Below, piece after piece: positions 1 through 5,052 of a stretch of DNA of 5,079 nt; positions within the stretch are counted from its first letter, which is position 1; the number at the start of each line of letters is the position of its first letter. The stretch comes from Minisyncoccota bacterium (GTDB lineage Bacteria > Patescibacteriota > Minisyncoccia > UBA6257 > XYB1-36-10), in assembly GCA_028709185.1 (NCBI GenBank), contig JAQVXM010000044.1, forward strand, positions 1 to 5,079, given 5' to 3'. Position numbers and translations under genes: made by a program. The notes below the pieces were generated by a model. That model did not search any database. It was not told where the DNA came from and worked only from the letters and a program-made list of their open reading frames with translations.

Positions 1-1
1 A

Positions 2-1840
2 TCAGAGGTGCGACTGAAGGATTTAGTAGAACTTCTTTCTAAATCGCGCATGGGAACTAAGGGGCTTATAATTATCGGGCAGGGAAATAGCGATTTATTC
101 ATAAAGGCATCACCTTCTTTACGAAGAGAGATGGTAGAGGAAATGCTTGGGCTTAGAGAATTTCGCTTAAAGAAACAAGAGGCGGAAAGAAAATTAAAGG
201 CGACGGAATTTAATATGGAAAAAGCCGGAGCTCTTCTTCTTGAAATAGTTCCGCATTTGAGAATTTTAAAAAAACAGACGGCAAAGTGGGAAAAGAGAGA
301 GGAGATAAAGAACGAACTGGAATCTTTGGAAAACGAGTATTTTGGTTCGCAAATAGAGAAATTTCAATCAGAATATCTAAGAGTGGATCCGGAGATGAAT
401 GATGTGGAGAGAAAGATATCATTTGAAAAGAAAGAATTGAAAGATTATGAAGAGAAATTAAAAAAAATAGAAAATTCCAGGCCGGAAAGCAAAGAAAGAG
501 GAGAAAAACTAAGAAGGGAGAGAGAGATTTTGATTTTAGAAAAAAATAAATTAGAAAAAGAAGCGGGCGGAATGGATGTGAGAGTAGAAATTTTAGAAGA
601 AAGAAAAAAAGAAGCCGGCGCCAAAGCGGAATACGGAACTTTGTTTTCTTTTGCTAAAAATTTTTACGAAAAAGCGAAGATGGTTTTGAAAGGAGGAGTG
701 TCGGTTATAGAAGCAGAAAAAATTTTAAAAGAAGCTGTTTTATCTTTTGAGAGAATATTTTCCGCAGGATCGGAGAATTTAGAGAAAGAAATTAAAGAAG
801 CTAAAGAGAAAAAAGAAAAATTAAAGGAGAAAATAAAAGGATTTGATGAAAAGTTAAAAGTGGTAGTTCAAGAAGAAGAGGAAGTAGGAAAAGGATTGGA
901 AAATTTTACAGAAGATTTCAGAAAGGCTTTTACTCTTGTCGAGGAAAGGAGAAAAAAAATAGCAGAGCTTGAAACGATTCTTGGAAGACTTTCTTTAGAA
1001 AAGGAAAGATGGGGAATGAAGATTACCGATTTAAAAGAAGCAGTTCGTCAAGCGGGAAGGAATTGGGATGAATTTTACGGAAGAGGAGTAAAAGAAAAAA
1101 TTTCCGAGGAAAATTTGCCCGATATTGAGAGAAAAATTTTTAGATTAAGAGGAGAACTTGCATCAATCGGAGAAGTGGATGAGAGTTTAAAAAAAGAGGC
1201 GGAGGAAACCGAAGAAAGGCATAATTTTTTGGAAAAACAGTTAGCGGATTTAGAAACAGCAGCAAAGGATTTAAGAGAAGCAATTATTGAGCTTTCGGAA
1301 AAAATTCATATTGAATTTGATGCGGCAATGATGGAAATAAATCGAGAATTTGAAAAATTTTTTAGTTTAATGTTTAAAGGCGGAAAAGCAAAGATGAAAC
1401 TTGCAAAAACGAAGAAAAAAACGGAAGACTCAACGGAAAGAGGAGAGGGGGAAAATTTAGAAAGTGGATCAACTTTTATTGAAACAGAAGAGGAAGAGAT
1501 AGAAGCGGGGATAGACTTGGATTTATCTTTGCCAAAAAAGAAAATAACCGGACTTGATGTTTTATCCGGCGGGGAAAGAAGTTTAGTTTCTATCGCGGCT
1601 TTATTTGCTCTTATTTCTGTTTCACCTCCACCGTTTCTGGTTTTGGATGAAGTGGATGCTCCTTTAGATGAGAGGAATGCATTGAAATTTGCAGAGATGG
1701 TGAAAGATTTTTCGAAAAAAGCGCAATTTGTAGTTGTGACACATAATCGGGCAACAATGGAAATGGCGGATGCGCTTTATGGCGTGACACTTGGAGAAGA
1801 CGGCGCTTCCAAAGTGGTGTCGTTAAAAATGACTGACTAA
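2..1840 (+). CDS. smc: Chromosome partition protein SMC, 5'-truncated by the window edge
   Basis: SMC is an ABC-type ATPase that dimerises through a hinge, closes into a ring with the kleisin ScpA and ScpB, and organises and segregates the chromosome. The frame is open to the left edge. The GTG at 8 is internal, because the protein enters in the middle of the N-terminal head: residues 23-60 (counted from the GTG) match the family stretch around IIGQG, ASP.LRREMVEE and LGLREFRLKK. Coiled coil rich in K and E follows at about 55-205 and 255-450, flanking a short non-coil apex. The C-terminal head has the ABC signature LSGGE (519-523), Walker B FLVLDEVD (543-550), D-loop APLDERN (551-557) and switch His in THNR (579). 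Walker A lies upstream of the window. Family knowledge suggests about 130-140 missing residues, so roughly 750 in total against about 1,170 normally. The gap before the C-head signature carries an acidic insertion at about 465-498. No terminator follows the TAA. Confidence 0.95.
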   Translation, partial: SEVRLKDLVELLSKSRMGTKGLIIIGQGNSDLFIKASPSLRREMVEEMLGLREFRLKKQEAERKLKATEFNMEKAGALLLEIVPHLRILKKQTAKWEKREEIKNELESLENEYFGSQIEKFQSEYLRVDPEMNDVERKISFEKKELKDYEEKLKKIENSRPESKERGEKLRREREILILEKNKLEKEAGGMDVRVEILEERKKEAGAKAEYGTLFSFAKNFYEKAKMVLKGGVSVIEAEKILKEAVLSFERIFSAGSENLEKEIKEAKEKKEKLKEKIKGFDEKLKVVVQEEEEVGKGLENFTEDFRKAFTLVEERRKKIAELETILGRLSLEKERWGMKITDLKEAVRQAGRNWDEFYGRGVKEKISEENLPDIERKIFRLRGELASIGEVDESLKKEAEETEERHNFLEKQLADLETAAKDLREAIIELSEKIHIEFDAAMMEINREFEKFFSLMFKGGKAKMKLAKTKKKTEDSTERGEGENLESGSTFIETEEEEIEAGIDLDLSLPKKKITGLDVLSGGERSLVSIAALFALISVSPPPFLVLDEVDAPLDERNALKFAEMVKDFSKKAQFVVVTHNRATMEMADALYGVTLGEDGASKVVSLKMTD

Positions 1841-1851
1841 TTTTTAATCAT

Positions 1852-1881
1852 TTGACAAAATATAATATTGAGAGTTAGTAT
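1852..1881 (+). promoter_or_regulatory. Probable sigma70-type promoter for the 79-aa gene
   Basis: A perfect -35 hexamer TTGACA (1852-1857) is followed after 18 bp by TAGTAT (1876-1881, four of six matches to TATAAT). Transcription would start near 1888 and leave a leader of about 43 nt. A perfect TATAAT also lies at 1861-1866, but it is only 3 bp from the TTGACA and has no good -35 of its own. The position just after the smc stop, with a terminator after the next gene, suggests a separate transcription unit. Confidence 0.55.
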
Positions 1882-1914
1882 GTTTTGAGTTGAAGGCGGT
1901 TTCTAAAAAAAAGA

Positions 1915-1921
1915 AAGGAAG
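1915..1921 (+). promoter_or_regulatory. Shine-Dalgarno site AAGGAAG for the 79-aa gene
   Basis: AAGGAAG lies about 9-11 nt before the ATG at 1931. It is the clearest ribosome binding site in the window and supports that ATG as the start. It contrasts with rpsP and efp, which have no comparable purine block between promoter and start codon. Confidence 0.6.
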
Positions 1922-1930
1922 ATATTAAAA

Positions 1931-2170
1931 ATGAAATGCAAAGAAATTAATTGTAGCGGAGAAATTGATGAAAGCGTGTCTGTGCCTATGAGAATCGGAT
2001 GTTTTTCTTTTGATTTTGGTTTTGCTTGTTCAGTGTGTGGGCGAATATATTGGAAAGACGGAACGTCTGTGAAAAACAGGCAGGGGAACGATTGTTTTTT
2101 ACAAGGAGATGAAGTGGTATGTAAGAACAAAGAGCGAGTGGAAATAAGTCGATTTGCTGTTGGAAGTTAA
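1931..2170 (+). CDS. Small cysteine-rich, probable zinc-ribbon protein of unknown function
   Basis: This is a 79-residue protein that I cannot assign to a named family. Seven cysteines are visible: C3 and C8 (CxxxxC), C24, C33 and C36 (CSVCG), C55 and C64. The pair C3/C8 with C33/C36 resembles a zinc ribbon built from two knuckles, the second leading into GRIYWKDG, a typical strand after a CxxC knuckle. There is no signal peptide or membrane segment, so it is probably cytoplasmic. It has its own promoter, a good Shine-Dalgarno site and a strong terminator, which makes it a real monocistronic gene and not a chance frame. It sits between smc and rpsP, where many bacteria carry ftsY and ffh, but nothing in the sequence relates it to them. 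Zinc binding is inferred from cysteine spacing only; the overlapping minus-strand frame is a shadow. Confidence 0.8.
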   Translation: MKCKEINCSGEIDESVSVPMRIGCFSFDFGFACSVCGRIYWKDGTSVKNRQGNDCFLQGDEVVCKNKERVEISRFAVGS

Positions 2171-2185
2171 GAATTCTATTATTTT

Positions 2186-2217
2186 AAAAGCCTGGAATAA
2201 ATTCCGGGCTTTTCTTT
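2186..2217 (+). terminator. Rho-independent terminator after the 79-aa gene
   Basis: The arms AAAAGCCTGGAA (2186-2197) and TTCCGGGCTTTT (2202-2213) form a 12-bp stem with one G-T wobble and a TAAA loop. A U-rich tail continues through TTTTCTTT to 2217. It lies 15 nt after the stop codon and just before the rpsP promoter, so it insulates the two units. Confidence 0.9.
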
Positions 2218-2222
2218 AGGTA

Positions 2223-2250
2223 TTGATTTTTTAGAGATAGTTTGTATAAT
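2223..2250 (+). promoter_or_regulatory. Promoter of rpsP, giving an almost leaderless mRNA
   Basis: The -35 element TTGATT (2223-2228) is separated by 16 bp from a perfect -10 TATAAT (2245-2250). The usual start 6-7 nt downstream falls at about 2256-2258, only 5-7 nt before the rpsP ATG at 2263. The only purine run before the ATG, GGGAAA at 2251-2256, would be mostly upstream of the transcript. The short-leader reading is inferred from promoter geometry. Confidence 0.7.
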
Positions 2251-2262
2251 GGGAAACATATT

Positions 2263-2571
2263 ATGTTGGCTATTAAATTCAGAAGAATAGGAAAAAAACA
2301 CCAAGCTTCTTACAGAGTGGTGGTGATGGAAAAAAAATCCAAACTGGGAGGCAAATTTTTAGAAGATTTGGGTTTTTATAATCCTCATACCAAAGAATCT
2401 CAAATAAATAACGAGAGAATTTTACATTGGATAAAAAATGGCGCAAAGCCGACCGATACGGTTCATAATTTATTAATAAGCAAATCGGTTTTGGAAGGGA
2501 AAAAAATCTCGGTTCATGCTAGAATAAAAAAAGGGGAGGAAGCGGTAAAAACTGAGATGGTTAATAAATAG
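2263..2571 (+). CDS. rpsP: 30S ribosomal protein S16
   Basis: S16 is a structural protein of the small ribosomal subunit that binds 16S rRNA and helps 30S assembly. The ATG at 2263 gives 102 residues starting MLAIKFRRIGKKHQ, which matches the canonical S16 N-terminus, followed by the YRVVV strand, the FLEDLGFYNPH segment and a helix containing ILHWIKNGAKPTDTV. A longer frame from TTG 2242 is rejected because it would start inside the -10 box and add seven residues that S16 does not have. The length is at the upper end for the family, with a short charged tail from about residue 85. It lies 107 bp upstream of khpA, the same pairing as in Firmicutes. No terminator follows, so read-through into khpA is likely in addition to khpA's own promoter. 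Confidence 0.97.
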   Translation: MLAIKFRRIGKKHQASYRVVVMEKKSKLGGKFLEDLGFYNPHTKESQINNERILHWIKNGAKPTDTVHNLLISKSVLEGKKISVHARIKKGEEAVKTEMVNK

Positions 2572-2586
2572 GAAAGAAAGTGTTGT

Positions 2587-2615
2587 TTGACAGATAGATT
2601 TATTTTTGATACAAT
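2587..2615 (+). promoter_or_regulatory. Strong consensus promoter of khpA
   Basis: A perfect TTGACA (2587-2592) is followed by an ideal 17-bp spacer and TACAAT (2610-2615, five of six matches). It is the best promoter in the window. The start would be near 2622, giving a purine-rich leader of about 57 nt before the khpA ATG. Lying 16 bp after the rpsP stop, it lets khpA be expressed independently of rpsP. Confidence 0.85.
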
Positions 2616-2678
2616 TAGAAAATAGAAAATTAAAGAAAGGTCGATTGAAAAGAACAAATTGATTAGAAAAAAGAAAAG

Positions 2679-2990
2679 ATGTCTAATCCAGTTGATCAGG
2701 AGTTCTTGGAATTTTTAGCAAAATCCATTGTAGACAATCCGAACGATGTTAAAGTCGTGAGGAAAGTAGACGAACTTGGAGTTTTGCTTGAACTTTCGGT
2801 TAATCCGAAAGATATGGGTCAAGTTGTCGGAAGACAAGGGGCCACAGCCAAGGCAATCAGATCACTTCTTAGAATTGTCGGCGTTAAGAATAACGCTCGG
2901 GTAAATCTTAAAATAATGGAGCCTGAGGGTTCAACCAGACGTCAAAATAATTCTGGAGTTGATGAAGCAGTAGCTGATTTAAACTTCTAA
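2679..2990 (+). CDS. khpA: KH-domain RNA-binding protein KhpA
   Basis: KhpA (YlqC family) is a small cytoplasmic RNA-binding protein. In Firmicutes it pairs with KhpB/Jag and affects cell elongation, division and RNA fate. The 103-residue product has an N-terminal helix (about 5-20, FLEFLAKSIVDNP), a strand LLELSVNPKDMG, then the RNA-binding loop GRQG (51-54) in VVGRQGATAKAIRSLLR, the hallmark GxxG of a type II KH domain. A strand ARVNLKIMEPEG follows, with a polar tail of about 20 residues that makes it longer than the usual 75-85. The ATG at 2679 is chosen because a TAG in the same frame lies at 2664-2666. The preceding AAGAAAAG is a weak, close ribosome binding site. The position downstream of rpsP matches the conserved rpsP-khpA order, but rimM and trmD do not follow. 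Confidence 0.93.
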   Translation: MSNPVDQEFLEFLAKSIVDNPNDVKVVRKVDELGVLLELSVNPKDMGQVVGRQGATAKAIRSLLRIVGVKNNARVNLKIMEPEGSTRRQNNSGVDEAVADLNF

Positions 2991-3001
2991 ATAAAAGTTT
3001 T

Positions 3002-3043
3002 TAAACAAAAATCCTTCTGTTTTATCAGAAGGATTTTTGTTTA
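3002..3043 (+). terminator. Very strong hairpin terminator after khpA
   Basis: There is a perfect 18-bp inverted repeat, arms 3002-3019 and 3026-3043, with the 6-nt loop TTTTAT. The core AATCCTTCTG / CAGAAGGATT is flanked by A and T runs that form both the stem base and the U-tract ATTTTTGTTT. Because both arms carry A/T runs it could stop transcription from either direction. It closes the rpsP-khpA unit and isolates efp. Confidence 0.92.
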
Positions 3044-3062
3044 CAGAGGTTTTATAAAAAAT

Positions 3063-3090
3063 TAGACTTTTTCTAATTTTTTAATATAAT
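3063..3090 (+). promoter_or_regulatory. Promoter of efp, giving an almost leaderless mRNA
   Basis: A perfect TATAAT (3085-3090) follows a weak -35, TAGACT (3063-3068, four of six matches), after 16 bp. The ATG of efp is at 3100, only 9 nt past the -10 box, so transcription would start about 3-4 nt before the start codon or at it. There is no Shine-Dalgarno sequence in ATAAAAATC. The -10 is clear; the leaderless reading is inference. Confidence 0.65.
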
Positions 3091-3099
3091 ATAAAAATC

Positions 3100-3666
3100 A
3101 TGAAAGAATCAGTTAATAATATAAAAAAAGGTGATTTTGTTGTTTTGGATCGAGAACCATATGAAGTGATTGATCGAGAACATATAGCAATGCAACAAAG
3201 AAGAGCTGTTGTGAAACTTAAGGTCCGTAATTTGAAAAATGGAAAAGTAAAGGAAGAATCGATGTTATCACAGGGTGAAATAGAAGTGCCGGAAGATTTA
3301 GAAAAAAAGCCGGCGGTTTTTGCTTACAATAAAAAAGACGAATTTTGGTTTCATGAGGTGGGGAATCCGGGAGTGAGATTTATGTTGAAGGAAGAGTTGA
3401 TAGGAGACAAAAAACTTTTTCTAAAACCGAAAATGGAAATTTCTTTGCTTTTTTACGGAGAAGAAGTAATAAGCATAAAATTACCGATAAAAGTGGAATA
3501 CGAGGTGGTGGAGGCTCCTCCTGTTATAAAAGGAGCGACAGCTTCCGGAGGAAATAAGCCGGCCAAGATTGAAACGGGAGCGATGGTAGCAGTGCCAATG
3601 TTTATAGAAACAGGGAGTAAAATAATTGTGAATACAGAAAGAGGAGAATACGATTCTAAGGCTTAA
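3100..3666 (+). CDS. efp: Translation elongation factor P
   Basis: EF-P binds between the P and E sites of the ribosome and relieves stalling at proline runs. The 188-residue product matches the family's full length and three-domain layout: an N-terminal KOW-like domain (about 1-63, with GDFVVLDREPYEV), a central OB domain (about 66-126, with EFWFHEV) and a C-terminal OB domain (about 128-186) carrying the signature GNKPAKIETGAMVAVPMFIETGSKI and ending RGEYDSKA. The odd part is the tip loop of domain I. Where E. coli has PGKGQ with modified Lys34, this protein reads MQQRR (31-35), aligning without gaps so that Gln33 takes the Lys34 place and Arg34/Arg35 follow. No EF-P modification gene (epmA/epmB, earP, ymfI) is in the window. 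Transcription is from the adjacent promoter. The gene converges on truB across a 41-bp gap. Confidence 0.97.
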   Translation: MKESVNNIKKGDFVVLDREPYEVIDREHIAMQQRRAVVKLKVRNLKNGKVKEESMLSQGEIEVPEDLEKKPAVFAYNKKDEFWFHEVGNPGVRFMLKEELIGDKKLFLKPKMEISLLFYGEEVISIKLPIKVEYEVVEAPPVIKGATASGGNKPAKIETGAMVAVPMFIETGSKIIVNTERGEYDSKA

Positions 3667-3707
3667 AGATTTTAAAAATAAAATATAATTAGATTAAAAA
3701 TAATATT
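3667..3707. other. AT-only-like gap between convergent efp and truB
   Basis: This 41-bp spacer is almost entirely A and T. A weak imperfect palindrome straddles its right end (TTAAAA at 3694-3699 against TATTTTAA at 3704-3711). It could act as a weak bidirectional stop, but it has no GC-rich stem like the three convincing terminators in this window. Overlapping antisense transcripts from the two genes are possible. Confidence 0.35.
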
Positions 3708-4361
3708 TTAAGTTAGTTTTTTGGCGTTTTTAAGATAATATTTTTTTTCAGGAGTGATTATTTTAGTGCGGATAAGAGATTTTAAATAAGCGGAAGTTTT
3801 TAGTTTTTTAGCCAAGTCGTAAGCGAAAGAGCGGACATAAAAGCCGGAGGAAACAAGAAGGCTGATTTTTAATACGGGCGGAGAATATTCAAGGATGGAA
3901 AAATCGTAAAGAATAATCTCGGTTTTTTTGGGTTCGGTTTTAATATTTCTTCTAGCAAGGTCGCTTAATCTTCTACCAGAAATTTTTTTAGCGGAATAAA
4001 GCGGAGCGGTTTGGGAAAAGGGAAGGTTTAGAGGAAAAGATTTTAGAGTTTCCATAATTTCATTTTTTTGAGGAAGGTGTCCGGAAATTTTTATTATTCC
4101 GTCCGGATCCAGAGTAGTGCTTGATTTACCGAATTCGATTTCGGCCAGATATTCTTTTTTGGAATTTTTAAGAAAAAGCGGAAGTTTTTTGGTAAATTCC
4201 CGACCGACAGCGACAATAAGCAGGCCTTCGGCAAATCTATCCAGAGTGCCGCCATGGCCGATTTTTTTCTTTAATCCAGAAGAAAGCGCGTGTTTTAAAC
4301 GATTGAGAAAATGAGCGGAAGTGATGTTTTTTGGTTTGTTAAAAAGAAAGATGCCTTCCAT
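3708..4361 (-). CDS. truB: tRNA pseudouridine(55) synthase, short form without PUA domain
   Basis: TruB converts U55 in the T-loop of tRNAs to pseudouridine. The 217-residue protein starts MEGIFLFNKPKNITS, the family's motif I (G.l.ldKP.G.TS). The catalytic Asp is D41 in GHGGTLDRFAEGLL. Tyr71 in KEYLAEIEFG is the conserved active-site Tyr, followed by TTLDPDG. QTAPLYSAKKISGRRLSDLARR (117-138) matches the substrate-loop motif, and SSGFYVRSFAYDLAKKL (171-187) with AYLKSLIRTKI (191-201) matches the last catalytic motif. Proteins of this family usually run to about 300 residues with a C-terminal PUA-type domain; this one stops right after the catalytic fold. The usual DPLATG after the catalytic Asp is DRFAEG here. 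It lies 64 nt downstream of dcd, beyond a terminator. Its leader is pyrimidine-rich with no Shine-Dalgarno site, and I see only a weak -10 (TAAACT, 4373-4378). Confidence 0.94.
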   Translation of the reverse strand: MEGIFLFNKPKNITSAHFLNRLKHALSSGLKKKIGHGGTLDRFAEGLLIVAVGREFTKKLPLFLKNSKKEYLAEIEFGKSSTTLDPDGIIKISGHLPQKNEIMETLKSFPLNLPFSQTAPLYSAKKISGRRLSDLARRNIKTEPKKTEIILYDFSILEYSPPVLKISLLVSSGFYVRSFAYDLAKKLKTSAYLKSLIRTKIITPEKKYYLKNAKKLT

Positions 4362-4390
4362 AAAATAAATTTAGTTTAAAAAGGAGAAAA

Positions 4391-4418
4391 AGAAAACAGC
4401 CTGTTAAAACAGGCTGTT
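4391..4418 (-). terminator. Rho-independent terminator after dcd
   Basis: Read on the minus strand, AACAGCCTG (4418-4410) and CAGGCTGTT (4403-4395) form a perfect 9-bp stem with a TTTTAA loop. A T-rich run (TTCTTTTTC) follows into the truB leader. It starts 7 nt after the dcd stop. It separates dcd from truB, although truB has no convincing promoter of its own, so partial read-through is plausible. Confidence 0.85.
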
Positions 4419-4425
4419 AATAGAA

Positions 4426-5052
4426 TTAATGTTGTCCGGAAAATTTAGCACTTTTTTTCTTTAAATAAGGAATGGAAACTACAGAAGAAAGTTCGTGAAA
4501 ACTAAGAGAGGCGATTCTCATCCCTGGAACTAGATTAAAATTGCAACTTCCGCCGTTTTTTACTTCCAAAGTGAGAAAACCGCAAAAGCCGGCGTCGAAT
4601 CTGGAAGAAGTGATGTGAGTTGTTATGCCTTTTCTCGCGAAACAACTGCGTCCGTCGAGATTAGCTTCTAAATCATAAGGAATGCAAATAACTTGTTTGG
4701 TGAAAATATTAACTTGCATGCCTACGGGAAGTTCAAAAATTTCTTTTTCTTTCAGGTCAAAGCGTTTCCAGGATTGATCTATTTTTGTAATACCCGTGTG
4801 TTGCTCTAAAAGAAGACGATCGTGATGATTCTCCCGGAAATCCATAACGAAAAGGCGAACGACCATTTCATTATTTATGACTACCACTTCAAAAGGAACA
4901 TCTGGAATTTCCAGTTTGCAACCCAGATCTAAATCGATAGTGCTTGAACCAAGATAGATGGTCAGATCGGGCATGGGATCGATAATGATGAATCCTTGTC
5001 TTAAAGAATCATCCAGTTCTTTTGCAATATCGCCTTTCGAAATTCTTCCCAA
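4426..5052 (-). CDS. dcd: dCTP deaminase (Dcd/dUTPase superfamily)
   Basis: Enzymes of this family deaminate dCTP to dUTP, the precursor for dTMP; some also hydrolyse dUTP to dUMP. In the 208-residue frame the conserved elements appear in order: FIIIDP (21-26), the SSTIDLDLG strand (36-44), GRSCFAR (134-140) corresponding to GRSSLAR of E. coli Dcd, so Ser136 and Arg140 match the essential S111 and R115, then FDAGFCGFLTLE (152-163) with Glu163 as the catalytic glutamate, and LVPGMRIASLSF (175-185). The C-terminus AKFSGQH fits the nucleotide-covering tail. The second Ser of GRSS is Cys137. The sequence does not decide between the mono- and bifunctional form. The TTG at 5052 is the only usable start inside the window. 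A GAGGAG lies just 3 nt before it, which is too close, and the frame stays open to 5079, so the true start may lie outside. Confidence 0.87.
   Translation of the reverse strand: MGRISKGDIAKELDDSLRQGFIIIDPMPDLTIYLGSSTIDLDLGCKLEIPDVPFEVVVINNEMVVRLFVMDFRENHHDRLLLEQHTGITKIDQSWKRFDLKEKEIFELPVGMQVNIFTKQVICIPYDLEANLDGRSCFARKGITTHITSSRFDAGFCGFLTLEVKNGGSCNFNLVPGMRIASLSFHELSSVVSIPYLKKKSAKFSGQH

Noticed and set aside
8..10. GTG at 8 as the start of smc
   Set aside because: The protein begins in the middle of the conserved N-terminal head and the frame is open to the window edge, so this is an internal valine.
210..422. Minus-strand 70-codon open frame inside smc
   Set aside because: It lies wholly within the smc coding region, has low-complexity composition mirroring the K/E-rich strand, and has no promoter or family resemblance.
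1861..1866. Perfect TATAAT as the -10 box of the 79-aa gene
   Set aside because: It is only 3 bp from TTGACA and has no -35 at a usable distance upstream (the nearest, CTGACT, would need a 22-bp spacer). It remains a possible secondary element.
1903..2130. Minus-strand 75-codon open frame opposite the 79-aa gene
   Set aside because: It is antisense to a gene with promoter, ribosome binding site and terminator, and its own sequence shows no recognisable motif.
2242..2262. Seven-codon N-terminal extension of rpsP from TTG 2242
   Set aside because: The TTG lies inside the promoter, overlapping the -10 box, and S16 proteins start at the ML.I..RIG motif given by the ATG at 2263.
3002..3043. Long perfect inverted repeat as a mobile-element end or attachment site
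   Set aside because: A 6-nt loop, flanking A/T runs and a position 11 nt after the khpA stop fit a terminator, and there is no transposase or integrase nearby.
4117..4314. Plus-strand 65-codon open frame inside truB
   Set aside because: It overlaps the catalytic motifs of truB on the opposite strand and is best explained as a shadow.
4362..4400. Dedicated minus-strand promoter for truB
   Set aside because: Only a four-of-six -10 (TAAACT) is visible, with no matching -35 because the region is occupied by the dcd terminator and its T run. The evidence is too weak to list as a feature.
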